A stretch of DNA of 64,000 bases from Lucinisca nassula. Lineage: Eukaryota > Mollusca > Bivalvia > Lucinida > Lucinidae. The stretch is from NCBI GenBank assembly GCA_963580285.1, contig OY757020.1, positions 103,295,497 to 103,359,496 on the forward strand, given 5' to 3'. This document shows, piece by piece, positions 9,511-19,528 of the stretch. The first letter of the stretch is position 1; each line of letters starts with the position of its first letter. The translations under genes were made by a program, and so were the position numbers. A model generated the notes under the pieces. It saw nothing but the letters and a program-made list of their open reading frames with translations. It was not told the DNA's origin and searched no databases.

Positions 9511-10367
9511 AAGAATTTTACTTGACATTATTAAGTGACAGTTCTTTAGACACATTTCCCAAAAATACTCAATCTACTTTCAAAGTCAAATTAGATTGTC
9601 CTATTCAAATTGACAAACAAAATTGGGAGGTAGCTTTAGCAGAAATAATAACACCAGGTGAAATCATGAATATCACAGATAAAAATAATTTTTTCTTTCT
9701 TCGATTAACAAATAATGCTTTCATTGACATAAAGTTTGATCACTTAAGGCATGAAATTTGCAGACAAACAAAAAAATGTTCAGATTATAAAGTAACCTTT
9801 CCAACAGGAAATTATACTAGCCCTGAACATTTGATTATGGAAATGAAAAATGCACTTGAGAGTCGTATTCAAAAGATTTTGACTCAACACAACATTAAAA
9901 TTCATCTTGAATACAGAAGTCAATTAAAACGCATCAAGGTTGCATTAGAGTATCCTTCTGGTTCAAATTACACAAATCAAATTCAGATAGTATTTCCAAC
10001 ACCATTAGCAATCATTTTAGGCATCGATAAACAATTTCACGGAGAACCATTAGGCAACGATGCTGTCAAATTCAAATATGGTGTTGACTTGAATATTCAT
10101 AACAGTCGCTTCTTTGTGTATTCCGATGTGGCCGGTTACACAAACATAGGACATATAACAGCTCCCATTTTAAGAGTAGTTCCATTTGCAAATACAACTG
10201 GTGAAATTCATTTCCATCAAGAATTTCTCAACTTGCATTACGTTCCAGTGGCAAAATCCTTCATTGATCAAGTTTACATTAGTATAAAAGGCGATACAGG
10301 TAATGATATTCCATTCATTACTGGAAAGACATTGATCAAACTACACTTCAGAAAAAAAGAACAATAA
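9507..10367 (+). CDS. Polinton penton-like minor capsid protein
   Basis: The 286-residue protein begins with the pattern FYLTLLSDSSLDTFPKNT, followed by a Phe-x-Val-x-Leu strand and NWEVALAEI. This layout characterises the single-jelly-roll minor capsid (penton) proteins that occupy the five-fold vertices of Polinton particles. The remainder is strand-rich and ends in a short basic tail. It lies just upstream of the major capsid gene, as is usual. Start and stop overlap the neighbouring genes (ATGA, TAATG). A shortened, broken homologue occurs at 45162-45620. Assigned from N-terminal pattern, length and position. Confidence 0.82.
   Translation: MKEFYLTLLSDSSLDTFPKNTQSTFKVKLDCPIQIDKQNWEVALAEIITPGEIMNITDKNNFFFLRLTNNAFIDIKFDHLRHEICRQTKKCSDYKVTFPTGNYTSPEHLIMEMKNALESRIQKILTQHNIKIHLEYRSQLKRIKVALEYPSGSNYTNQIQIVFPTPLAIILGIDKQFHGEPLGNDAVKFKYGVDLNIHNSRFFVYSDVAGYTNIGHITAPILRVVPFANTTGEIHFHQEFLNLHYVPVAKSFIDQVYISIKGDTGNDIPFITGKTLIKLHFRKKEQ
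10283..10290 (+). promoter_or_regulatory. Possible internal TATA box
   Basis: TATAAAAG within the minor capsid gene, 84 bases before the ATG at 10367. The coding context (Lys codons) makes a chance occurrence plausible. Confidence 0.25.
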
Positions 10368-10810
10368 TGCGTACTATTCATTATCATCAGTCTGGAGCAG
10401 GATTTAAAGACTTTCCCGTCTATCGAGGTGTCTCAAGACAATATGGCCATGGTTTAGGTTCAATATTTAAAACAGCCATGCGAAGTGTTGTTCCCATTTT
10501 AAAACCTCTAGCACAAGCAGGAATAAAAAGTGCAAAACAAGTTGCAAAAAAGGAGGGACTAGGTGCTCTTCGCGATATGTTGGAAGGTCAAAATATCAAA
10601 CATGTTTTGAAACAAAGAGGCAAACAAAGTTTGAAATCTCTCGGAAAATCTGCTCTGGATGAATTAAGTGGGGGTATAAAATCAAAAGCCAAATCTAAAA
10701 AGAATCAGTCTAAGACTAAACGTCAAGGTGTTAAGAAGGGTCAAAAAAAGAAAAACTCAATTGCTATTCCAAAAAATCTTAAATTTCCGAAAGATATTTT
10801 CGATCAATAA
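10367..10810 (+). CDS. Polinton basic virion-type protein
   Basis: A 147-residue protein. The N-terminus has YHQSGAGFKDFPVYRG then YGHGLGSIFKTAMRSVVPIL, a Gly-rich amphipathic segment. A long Lys-rich tail follows (KSKAKSKKNQSKTKRQG). It lies between the minor and major capsid genes, as in other Polintons, and overlaps both by one to a few bases. The plan recalls minor or core proteins that line capsids and contact DNA, but that role is inferred from composition and position. Polinton 2 has an equivalent in the same place (45607-46081). Confidence 0.75.
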   Translation: MRTIHYHQSGAGFKDFPVYRGVSRQYGHGLGSIFKTAMRSVVPILKPLAQAGIKSAKQVAKKEGLGALRDMLEGQNIKHVLKQRGKQSLKSLGKSALDELSGGIKSKAKSKKNQSKTKRQGVKKGQKKKNSIAIPKNLKFPKDIFDQ

Positions 10811-12105
10811 TGATGCAATCAGGTTCTTGTGAGTGCAGTAAAACGGAGTTGGAAATGCAATCCGTTCCTCCGACAATGACAACTATGCAAGAAACTCAGT
10901 GGACTGATTATCATCCTATCGCTTCCCTGGATAGTTATCAGGCGCCCATTGAATTTTTGGTTCCACCCCATACTGAATATTATACAGATTTATCTCAAAC
11001 TTATCTTTATCTGAAATGTAGAATCCTGAAACCAGATGGAACTAATATTGAGGACAAAAAGGTTGCCCCTATCAACAACTTCTTTCACAGTATGTTCAGC
11101 AGCATCGATTTGTACCTGAATAATAAACTGGTCACAAGTAATATGGATACATATCCGTACAGAGCCTACATAGAAAACTTATTTTCCTTTGGAGCAGATG
11201 TCAAAGACAATCAGTTAAAAGCTGCAGAACACTGGTATGAAGATGAACCTGGGAAATTTGAGGATTTTGATTGTGATAGCATAAAAAAAGGCCGAGGTGA
11301 AGCTACAAAACAAAGTAAATCTTTGGAACTCATGGGCCGATTACATTTAGATCTGGCCATGCAAGACAAATATCTTCCGAATGGCATTGAAATCAAACTC
11401 AGACTTAACAGAGCATCTCCTCAATTTTGTATCATGGCTGAGGATGGTTACCCTGTAGTACTCAAAATTGATGTAGCCAAACTGTCAGTGAGAAATGTAC
11501 AACTTCTACCAGCAATCACAAACGATTTGAATCAGAGCATTGCTCAACATAATGCCAAATTCCCCATCAGAAGAGTTGGGGTGAAAACATTTACCATTGG
11601 TACTGGACTAAGATCTAAAATTGAAGACCATCTGTTCCAGGGTCAACTTCCAAAACGATTGTTCATTGGCATGGTTCCTAATGAAACATTCAATGGCACG
11701 TTTCCCACGAACCCCTTTAACTTCCAACCTTTCAATCTCAGTAAATTGGATGTCACACTCGATGGACATAATATCTATGGCAGACCCTTTGAACCTAACT
11801 TCACCAGAAACGAGTACCTTCGATCATACATGTCACTGTATCAGGCTCTGAGTAGTCGAGACCAAGTTCAGAATTGTAACATCGATTATGAGGATTACAA
11901 AGACGGATACACATTCTGGGGATATGACTTCACACCTGATCAAGCTGCTGACCAGAGTCATCTCCACCCTATAAAAACTGGAAACCTGAGACTAGAACTT
12001 CAGTTTGCCAATTCGCTCGCAAAGACTATCAACGTCATTGTGTATGCTGAATTTGATAATCTGATAGAAATTAACGGACTCAGAGAAGTAATCACAGACT
12101 ACTGA
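10810..12105 (+). CDS. Polinton major capsid protein (double jelly roll)
   Basis: The 431-residue protein contains PIEFLVPPHTEYYTDLSQTY near residue 40 and NNFFHSMFSSIDLYLNN near residue 90. It then has YPYRAYIENLFSFG and, in the second half, KRLFIGMVPNETFNGTFP and EYLRSYMSLYQAL. These blocks, with this length, are those of the hexon-like double-jelly-roll coat protein of Polintons and adintoviruses. The C-terminus ends with the usual strand NVIVYAEFDNLIEI. The frame is intact. Polinton 2 carries a frameshifted homologue (46083-47396) with the same blocks in the same order, which supports the assignment. Confidence 0.9.
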   Translation: MMQSGSCECSKTELEMQSVPPTMTTMQETQWTDYHPIASLDSYQAPIEFLVPPHTEYYTDLSQTYLYLKCRILKPDGTNIEDKKVAPINNFFHSMFSSIDLYLNNKLVTSNMDTYPYRAYIENLFSFGADVKDNQLKAAEHWYEDEPGKFEDFDCDSIKKGRGEATKQSKSLELMGRLHLDLAMQDKYLPNGIEIKLRLNRASPQFCIMAEDGYPVVLKIDVAKLSVRNVQLLPAITNDLNQSIAQHNAKFPIRRVGVKTFTIGTGLRSKIEDHLFQGQLPKRLFIGMVPNETFNGTFPTNPFNFQPFNLSKLDVTLDGHNIYGRPFEPNFTRNEYLRSYMSLYQALSSRDQVQNCNIDYEDYKDGYTFWGYDFTPDQAADQSHLHPIKTGNLRLELQFANSLAKTINVIVYAEFDNLIEINGLREVITDY

Positions 12106-12114
12106 AAAAAAAAG

Positions 12115-12720
12115 ATGCATAGTGGATACTATATTGAAGAACAACTGAGGGATTATCTACTATGGTCAGATTCTACTTCATCTGGAAATGGCATGCTACA
12201 AAAAGAATTTGAGGGATTATCAGAAGACAATGAAACACAGGGACGACAAAAATGGATTAAAGATACCCTTATACGAGCCATGAAGATCAACTTGATGACT
12301 GCTATTTTTGACTATGCCCGTCACCAGTGCCAAGGATGTAGAATAAATCATCCCAGTCAGAAATACCATGACTTGTGCTTGTGGACAAAACCAAACGAAT
12401 GGATAACAGACTTTGGTATACATATCCATGCCCTGAATAATCTCAACATCTACGATGTCATCCAAAAATGGGACGAGTTGCTCCTGGATGAAGTACCATC
12501 AGAAGAAAGAAGAAAAGAATATAGTGCTATGACAGGATTGGATCATTTGACACCATCTGAAAAAGTCGAAGCCTATAAAAACTGGATGTTCCTAAAAAAC
12601 AGTCACAACAGATACGGAAGAAAACCTGACTACAACGAGTGGAGAGACTTTTGGAAACAGAAATTAATAGAAGCTACTCCGTCGGAGACATCATCAGAAA
12701 AATGGACACACATGAACTGA
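12115..12720 (+). CDS. Polinton Cys/His protein of unknown function
   Basis: The 201-residue protein starts nine bases after the major capsid stop. Its most conserved part is CQGCRINHPSQKYHDLC (near residue 75), a probable metal-binding cluster preceded by an aromatic helix. The same motif occurs in Polinton 2 (CYGCEINHPSQTQHDC, 43200-43250) although the flanks differ, so the motif is under constraint. The C-terminus overlaps the protease start by about 19 bases. I know of no function for this family. Confidence 0.75.
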   Translation: MHSGYYIEEQLRDYLLWSDSTSSGNGMLQKEFEGLSEDNETQGRQKWIKDTLIRAMKINLMTAIFDYARHQCQGCRINHPSQKYHDLCLWTKPNEWITDFGIHIHALNNLNIYDVIQKWDELLLDEVPSEERRKEYSAMTGLDHLTPSEKVEAYKNWMFLKNSHNRYGRKPDYNEWRDFWKQKLIEATPSETSSEKWTHMN

Positions 12721-13313
12721 GGAAAATTCTTTACTACATGCATGTTAATGGAGATGTATGTGCCAAAGATCTCTTACCAGAGAAGAAACCTCTAGACATG
12801 AAAGCCTATATCATAAACACTGACAATTCAGATGAACCAGGAGAACATTGGGTTACCGTATACTTCAGAGGCCATCAAGTCATCTACTTTGACTCCTATG
12901 GCATGCCACCAGAAGAAGACTATATTCTACCTTTCATCCAAAGAAATTCCAGAAGTTGGATTCAAAATACAGAACCATTACAAAGTCCATGGAGTCACAA
13001 CTGTGGAATGTGGTGTATTTATATTATTCATCAACTTGAAAAAGGACTAGACTTGAAGAAAGCTATTCATGGGGAACTGTATGGCACAGGAGAAGACTTA
13101 TACCAAAATGACAGAGATATTGACAGATGGTTCACTGCTAATTATGGCAAAGTGATCTGGACACAAATTAAGTCCAATTATGGCAAATTGATCTGGACAC
13201 AAAATGACATGCCAACTCCAAAGTTTCTTTACAAACATAGAATTCAAGTTTGCAAATGTTTGAGAAATACACATTGCTTATCAAAGAAATACCCCATGTA
13301 TTTAATGTTGTAA
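12702..13313 (+). CDS. Adenain-like capsid maturation cysteine protease
   Basis: I start at the ATG at 12702 rather than further upstream, because MDTHELRKIL fits the usual N-terminus of these proteases. The product has 203 residues. The triad is visible: His in GEHWVTVYF (about residue 49), acidic residue in YFDSYGMPP (about 64) and Cys in HNCGMWCIY (about 102). It should cleave virion precursors during maturation. The C-terminal part contains a 12-codon direct duplication (13140-13175 and 13176-13211, repeating NYGK(V/L)IWTQ), which makes this copy slightly long. The frame is intact. Confidence 0.88.
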   Translation: MDTHELRKILYYMHVNGDVCAKDLLPEKKPLDMKAYIINTDNSDEPGEHWVTVYFRGHQVIYFDSYGMPPEEDYILPFIQRNSRSWIQNTEPLQSPWSHNCGMWCIYIIHQLEKGLDLKKAIHGELYGTGEDLYQNDRDIDRWFTANYGKVIWTQIKSNYGKLIWTQNDMPTPKFLYKHRIQVCKCLRNTHCLSKKYPMYLML

Positions 13314-13398
13314 ATATGTTAAGGTTTCAAATTGTAAACGAGGACAGAGGGACGGTCCTAATCCTCTGTTCATCGTAATCAAGTTAGTTAGCGGGACA

Positions 13399-13404
13399 AA
13401 TAAA
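13399..13404 (+). terminator. Polyadenylation signal after the protease gene
   Basis: AATAAA, 86 bases after the protease stop. The C/T-rich stretch at 13425-13449 downstream would suit a 3' processing element. Confidence 0.45.
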
Positions 13405-13499
13405 GTTAAAACTGTTCACCAATCTTTCTTGTCTTTTCACCCCCCTCTTCATGACGAAGAGGGTAGTAGTATCTAAACTTGAGATGGCTAGAATTAACA

Positions 13500-13765
13500 T
13501 CCACTGACGCTTCATAGTCAAACTAATGAAACAAAAATAGATCTTGAGATACAAGATCTATATCCAGAAGTTTGCTACTATCAAGCCTCAATATATTTGC
13601 CAAAACACTTGACGCTTGACAGTCAAGTTTCTACTGATGAAGAAATATAAAGTCTTGAGATACAAGATTTTTATTTCTCATGGAAACTTGCTACTAGATA
13701 GCCTCAATATATAAGCATGACACTATGAAGTCTTGAGATACAAGAACAACATAATGTCATCTTGT
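13500..13765. repeat. Imperfect tandem repeat, about 110 bp, two and a half copies
   Basis: The words CTTGAGATACAAGAT, TTTGCTACT(A) and GCCTCAATATAT recur in the same order at about 13541-13593, 13654-13712 and 13730-13745. The first two are each preceded by TGACGCTT(C/G)A..AGTCAA. CTTGAGATACAAG is itself near-palindromic. The region lies just outside the last Polinton 1 gene. Confidence 0.6.
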
Positions 13766-13825
13766 GGTATCCCTGGACCTCTTGAAAGATTATCACAAAA
13801 AACAATCACCAAAAGACTTAACATA

Positions 13826-14278
13826 TTCTAGATGACGCTATAAAATTGAAAATTTATAGCGTCATTATGAAACAGTTCTAGATGACGCTATAATCCCACA
13901 AAAATTGAAAATTTATAGCGTCATTATGAAACAGTTCTAGATGACGCTATAATCCCACAAAAATTGAAAATTTATAGCGTCATTATGAAACAGTTCTAGA
14001 TGACGCTATAATCCCACAAAAATTGAAAATTTATAGCGTCATTATGAAACAGTTCTAGATGACGCTATAAATTTTCATTTTTGTGGGATTATAGCGTCAT
14101 TATGAAACAGTTCTAGATGACGCTATAATCCCACAAAAATGAAAATTTATAGCGTCATTATGAAACAGTTCTAGATGACGCTATAATCCCACAAAAATGA
14201 AAATTTATAGCGTCATTATGAAACAGTTCAAGATGACGCTATAATCCCTCAAAACTGAGAAATTATAGCGTCATTTTG
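13826..14278. repeat. Tandem array of 58-59 bp hairpin-forming units
   Basis: About eight copies of a unit in which TGACGCTATAA and its reverse complement TTATAGCGTCA flank an A-rich centre, spaced by TTATGAAACAGTTCTAGA. The period is 59 for the first units and 58 for the later ones. In the unit at about 14060-14097 the internal segment is inverted relative to all others, so each unit can form a stem and one has flipped. Confidence 0.85.
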
Positions 14279-14365
14279 GAAACAACTACTTTATTCCAGT
14301 TATACCTACACACACACACTAAGTCCACAGACCCCAAACCTAGCCCAGTCAAGCTTAGATCCAGC

Positions 14366-14471
14366 GGCGTCACTATGGCGTCATTTTTATAGCGTCATTT
14401 TATAGCGTCAAATAACACCCAAAAAGACGCTATAAAATTTGACGCTATAAAAATGACGCCAAAGTGACGCC
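14366..14471. repeat. 106 bp inverted repeat built from TATAGCGTC words
   Basis: Two arms of about 45 bases, nearly exact reverse complements, start GGCGTCACT and end GACGCC, around a 16-base centre containing ACACCCAAAAA. The arms reuse TATAGCGTCA from the adjacent array. The mariner fragment begins directly to the right, so this may be a small palindromic transposon that truncated it or inserted beside it. Confidence 0.75.
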
Positions 14472-14476
14472 CTATA

Positions 14477-15219
14477 CTACTTTCGTTCTTTGAAATATTT
14501 CTTCAATTTTCGAAGAACGTCATTCTTGTAAAACTTAAAATTTACAGATTTGCCTTTAGGCACAGCAACCTGAATAGCTGGGCCCTGATTTGAATATGAA
14601 TATGGCATACATTACCTTCTTGACGCTCATGGTCCGCTTTGCAATGAATGGTCTTTTGCAATACTTTGTTGCCCATATTTTGTTCTGAATCTTTCGTTTT
14701 GGCTAAAAAAAAGTGAGGCCATGTCTCATCACCTGTGACGACATTATCGAAAGACCATGCATTGTAATTTGGAAACTTTTTAAGCAACTTATTGGCGCAC
14801 TGAACGCGTGTCTTTTTCTGCTCATCTGTCAACAGATGGGGAATCCATCTAGCACAGATCTTTCTCATTTTCAAATCCCGTTTCAGAATTGTACGAGCTG
14901 CTCCTAATGAGATGCCAACCATACTAGCTATTTGCCCAGTGGTGTATCGTGCATCGGTAGCAACTATTTCTTTCACTCTAGCAACCATCTTGGCAGATGT
15001 TGGCCTTTTCGGTCGACGATCATGTGGTGCATCTTCTGTTGAGCCTAGCCCACAGCTGAATTTCTTACACCAACGAAAAACTGTCGGAAAAGACATTTCA
15101 TTGTGCCCATAAACCGAAAATATTTCATCAAAAATGTCTTTGCACCGCATACCAAGATTACAACGATTCTTAATATAGGACCGTATTTCAACGGCTTACT
15201 CTGACCTTCTTCCAACCAT
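14477..15219 (-). pseudogene. Mariner-type transposase, 3'-truncated relic
   Basis: From the ATG at 15219 the frame gives MVGRRSE and then an in-frame stop, followed by MRCKDIFDEIFSVYGHNEMS, the HTH region (TTGQIASMVGISLGAARTIL) and the first catalytic block VTGDETW. Near 14590 the frame shifts, after which VPKGKSVNFKFYKNDVL is readable up to a stop at 14477. The part with the second and third catalytic acidic residues is missing because the sequence ends at the palindrome (14366-14471). It would have cut and pasted a mariner element; it cannot now. Confidence 0.85.
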
Positions 15220-15370
15220 TTTTTGTATTAGTATACAAGAGTTGACAGTGTTTATCGAACGATATTCAAGGCTAAAGTGGACGGATTGTAACAGGTTTTG
15301 GTATCAATGTATAGGTAAAATGTTTTTCTACGCTGTGATATTTATTATCAGGTGATTTTTGCATTAGTGT

Positions 15371-15624
15371 ATGAGAAAACGGGCCTCCGTGGCCTAGTGG
15401 TTAAGAGCGCTGACTCTTGATCATTAGGTCTCTCACCGCTGTGGTTCGAGCCTCGCTCGGGTCACATGTGAGACGCCAAGTTCTGCAACGGAAGGTCAGG
15501 TGGTTTTTCTCCGGGTACTCCGGTTTTCGCCCATCTCTGATTAACGATCGGCTCGATATGAGTGCAATAATCTTGAAAGGGCCGTAAAACCAAAACCAAA
15601 AAAAAAAAAAAAAATGAGAAAACG
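15371..15624 (+). mobile_element. tRNA-derived SINE with target-site duplication
   Basis: The body (15382-15613) begins GGCCTCCGTGGCCTAGTGG, giving a polymerase III A box (15391-15402). A B box GGTTCGAGCC follows at 15443-15452. The element ends in a long A-run. It is flanked by the 11-base duplication ATGAGAAAACG at 15371-15381 and 15614-15624. The tRNA-like head is followed by about 130 bases of unrelated body. It inserted next to the mariner relic, presumably using LINE enzymes. I did not assign a named SINE family. Confidence 0.85.
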
Positions 15625-16889
15625 TTCTACTTGCATTCATATTTGAACAGTCCTCGTATTAACATAATTTCACACCCGACTGAATGCATGAATTTATTTC
15701 GTCGTTTTCCGAAGATGGCGTTACTGTTATACAATACATAGAGATCGGCAAATGGGTCGCTTTTCACGAGCTGTCGAGAATTCATGAGAAGTTACGAAAG
15801 CCGACGTTATAGGCGATAGCATTTGCTAATTTATTCCTTGCATAAAGGTCAGTCCTTATTCCTTGCATAAAGGGTGAATTTGTTCGAACTATATATACAC
15901 CTGACACGTGTGTGCTAAAATTTACAGTTGTTCAGGATGTCAACAAGTTTCTACAAAAGCAACCCATAATGTACCAAATTATATGAATAATAATAAAATA
16001 TGCTTATTAAAAAGATTGCCTTTCAAAATGGTCAATTTTTGAACATCGGTTTCTCGATTGTCCTTACTCTAAAGCATTCAGTTTTTACATCAACCTAAAG
16101 TATATTCCGTGTCCTGATAACGACGAGAAGTAGTTTTTCCTAAAACTGCCATAATATAATTATATCCATCCTTTTAAACCACCGCCGAACGGTCATATCG
16201 ACAGCCATCACTGTATACATGGTCGGTAAATTCTCCAGGTAAATCAGGGGTATAAACATGCTAATCGTGGGTAAAAATATCTGGCAGAACGGATTTTATT
16301 CTAAATGTTTTTATGCCCAGATCATGAGTTTTCCTGTATTCGTCTGTTAATTTGGTAAGTATTGTTATTCATAGAATGGATACAAGAGGGGAAAATTGTT
16401 TCTTTAGTCCAAAAGACATATCGATTTGACAGAAGTTTTATTATCGCTACGCTGATTTACTCCAGTGTTGATTTAAATCCGTGGGCAATACTGTGCGCAT
16501 GGATGACAATGTATAATGAAGAGGGCTTCTTTCGGCATGGATATAATGTTATAATGCCAGTTTCTGGAACAATCACGTCTCGTCGTTGCTGGTACACACA
16601 CTAAAGTATATTTTGGTGTAAAAATGGTATGTTTCTAATGAAGGACAATGGAGAAACAGACCTTAAAAATGGACCCCTTTAAAAATTAATTTTCTTAAAA
16701 AGTGAATTTTAATTTTTTCTTTCAACAGCAAACATAAATTTAAATATGCATGTTTTATATTTATTCACTAATTTTGAACATTATGGGTTGTTTTTCTATA
16801 AATATGTCAACATTCTTAACACACATGAATTTTAGCCAACGTGCCAGGAAGACATTTTCATAGTCCTTAAAGGCTACAAGGAAAATCAT
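15625..16889. other. No gene or repeat recognised
   Basis: Ordinary AT-rich sequence. One 80-codon open frame (16362-16604) has no recognisable features and is probably chance. TCAGTCCTTATTCCTTGCATAAAG is partly duplicated near 15830-15870. Confidence 0.5.
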
Positions 16890-19498
16890 GAAAATGATGA
16901 AACACGAAAAAATCCGATCAAAACTGAAGGGGCTACGGTGATGACAAGGTCAACAATCAACATTTTTAGCCATCAAAGGGACATAACTCTACGATAAATT
17001 GGTTGACTTGGCCTGTTTTCGAACTCATCCAAGATTTTATCCCCAGTCACCTTACATATAAGTTTCAGAAAGATCCGATCAAAACTGAAGGGGCTATGGT
17101 GATGACAAGGTCAAAAATCGGCATTTTCAGCAATCAAGGGGCGTAAATCTATGATAAATGGGCCAAATTGGCCGGTATTCGAACTCATCCTAGGTTTTAT
17201 CCCCAGTCACCTTACATACAAGTTTCAGAAAGATCCGATCAAAACTGAAGGGGCTACTGTGATGACAAGGTAAAAATTGACATTTTCAGCCATCAAAGGG
17301 ACATAACTATATAGGAAATGGGGCGACTTGACCGGTTTTCGAACTCGTCCGAGGTTTTATCCCCAGCCACATTACATATGTTTCAGAAAGATCCGATCAA
17401 AACTGAAAGGGCTACAGTGATAACAAGGTCAAAAATTAACTTTTTCAGCAATCAAAGGGACCTAACTCTATGATAAATAGGCCACCTTGGCCGGTTTTCG
17501 AACTCATCAGGGGTTTTATCCCCAGCCCCCTTATATATGTTTCAGAAAGATCCGATCAAAACTGAAGGGGCTACGGCGATCACAAGCATTTTCCCATTGT
17601 AAGTATGGGACCTTGTGATTGCCATAGCAACCAAAGTTTTCATGTGATTAAAAAAAAAAAAAACAAGAGGACCAAGCTGGTCCTGTATCGCTCAAAGTTT
17701 CAGGAAGTGCCAACCTTTACTGAAAGATTAATGGAAGGAGACATGGTGATGACAGGGTAAGCAATTTCTGCAAATCAAGTAAAATGTAACTATGATAAAT
17801 AGGCTGACCTCCCCAGTTTTCAAACTCATTCAAGCTTTTATTCCTGACTTGCTAAGAAGATCCGATATAAACTGATGGGGCTATGGTGTTGACAAGTTAA
17901 AAAATAAGCAATTAACTGCTGCAATCAAAGAGATGTTACTCTGTGACAAATAGGCAAACCTCACGAGTTTTCCAACTCCGAGCTTTTCTGCCCAACTTCC
18001 TTGTTTGTAAGTTTCATGAAGATCCGATCAAAACTGAAAGGGCAGCAGTGCTAACAAGGTCGAAAATAGGATTTTTTAAGCAATCAAAGGCACGTAACTC
18101 TGATAAATTTGCCGACTTGGCCAGTATTCAAACTCGTCCAAGGTTTTATTCCCAGCAACCTTACATATAAGTTTCAGAAAGATCCGATCAAAACTGAAGG
18201 GGCTACGGTGATGACAAGGTCAAAATTTGGCATTTTTAGCAATCAAAGGGATGTTACTATAAAATAAATGGGCCGACCTGGCCAGTTTTCGAACTAATCC
18301 GAGGTTTTATCCCCAGCCACCTAACATATAAGTTTCAGAAAAATCCGATCAAATCTGAAGGGGCTACGGTGATGACAAGGTCAACAATCAACATTTTCAG
18401 CCATGAAAGGGACATAACTACGATAAATGGGCTGACTTGGCCTGTTTTCGACCTCATCTGAGATGTTATCCCCAGCCATCTTACATATAAGTTTCGGAAA
18501 GATCCGATCAAAACTGAAGGAGGTATGTGATGACAAGGTCAAATATCGGCATTTTCAGCAATCAAAGGGACGTCAATCTATGATAAATAGGCCAACTTGG
18601 CCAGTATTCGAACTCTTCCTAGGTTTTATCCCCAGTCACCTTACGTATAAGTTTCAGAAAGATCCGATCAAAACTGAAGGGGCTACGGTGATGACAAGGT
18701 CAAAAATCGACATTTTCAGCCATCAAAGGGACATAACTATATAGTAAATGGGGCGACTTGGCTGGTTTTCGTACTCATCCGAGGTTTTATCTCAAGCCAC
18801 CTTACATATAAGTTTCAGAAAGATCCGATCAAAACTGAAGGGGCTACAGTGAGGACAATGTCAAAAATCACATTTTTATCAATCAAAGGGACCTAACTCT
18901 ATGATAAATAGGCCACCTTGACCGGTGTTCGAACTCATCCGAGGTTTTAGCCCCAGCCACCTTACATATAAGTTTCAGAAAGATCCGATCAAAACTAAAA
19001 GGGCTACGGTGATGACAAGGTCAAAATTTGGCATTTTCAGCAATCAAAGGGACGTTATTCTGTGATAAATGGACCAACTTGGCTGGTTTTCGAACTCATC
19101 CGTGATTTTATCCCCAGCCACGTTACAAGTTTCAGAACGATTCGAGCAAAACTGAAAGGGCTACGGTGATGACAAGGTAAAAAATCAGCATTTTCAGCAA
19201 TCAAAGGGATGTTACTCTATGATAAATGGGCCGGCTTGGTCTGTTTTCGAACTCATCCGAGATTTTATCCCCAGCCACCTAACATATAAGTTTCAGAAAG
19301 ATCCGATCAAAACTGAAGGAGCTACGGTGATGACAAGGTCAATATTCGGCATTTTCAGCAATCAAAGGGGCGTAACTCTATGATAAATGGGCCGACTTGG
19401 CCGGTTTTCGAACTCATCCGAGGTTTTATCCCCAGCTACCTTATATGTAAGTTTCAGAAAGATCCAATCAAAATTGAAGGAGCTACGGTGATGACAAC
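16890..19498. repeat. Satellite-like tandem array, period about 160 bp
   Basis: Around sixteen copies of a unit containing TTTCAGAAAGATCCGATCA, GGGGCTACGGTGATGACAAGG, CATTTTCAGCAATCAAAGGG and CCGGTTTTCGAACTCATCC. Neighbouring copies of ATCCGATC are 158-161 bases apart. A break at about 17580-17850 has a poly-A run and more diverged units, so the array may be two joined blocks. Short open frames within it are by-products of the period. A period near 160 is typical of bivalve satellites; identity with a named family was not tested. Confidence 0.88.
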
Positions 19499-19528
19499 CA
19501 TTGTCCCATTGTAAATTAAAAATCAAAA

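Larger units (their letters stand above)
850..13410 (+). mobile_element. Polinton/Maverick (adintovirus-like) element 1, nearly complete
   Basis: Twelve genes, all on the plus strand, cover the diagnostic Polinton set: protein-primed family B polymerase, FtsK/HerA-type packaging ATPase, retroviral-type integrase with chromodomain, penton-like minor capsid protein, double-jelly-roll major capsid protein and adenain-like protease. Neighbouring genes abut or overlap by a few bases (ATGA at 8147 and 9507, TAATG at 10365 and 10808), as in compact viral genomes. Eleven of the twelve open frames are uninterrupted. The polymerase carries a 575 bp Penelope insertion and two apparent frameshifts. Exact ends are not defined because I could not identify terminal inverted repeats; the limits given are the first promoter and the last polyadenylation signal. 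Confidence 0.9.

Noticed and set aside
13826..14278. CRISPR array
   Set aside because: The spacers between repeats are themselves identical and the setting is eukaryotic; it is a tandem satellite.
15382..15460. A functional tRNA gene
   Set aside because: A and B boxes exist but the cloverleaf is not complete, and the sequence continues into a SINE body with A-tail and target duplication.
15401..15640. Minus-strand 79-codon frame over the SINE
   Set aside because: It is the reverse of the tRNA-derived SINE and its poly-A tail.
16890..19498. Open frames of 75-93 codons within the 160 bp array
   Set aside because: They follow the repeat period, occur in shifting frames and have no recognisable domain.
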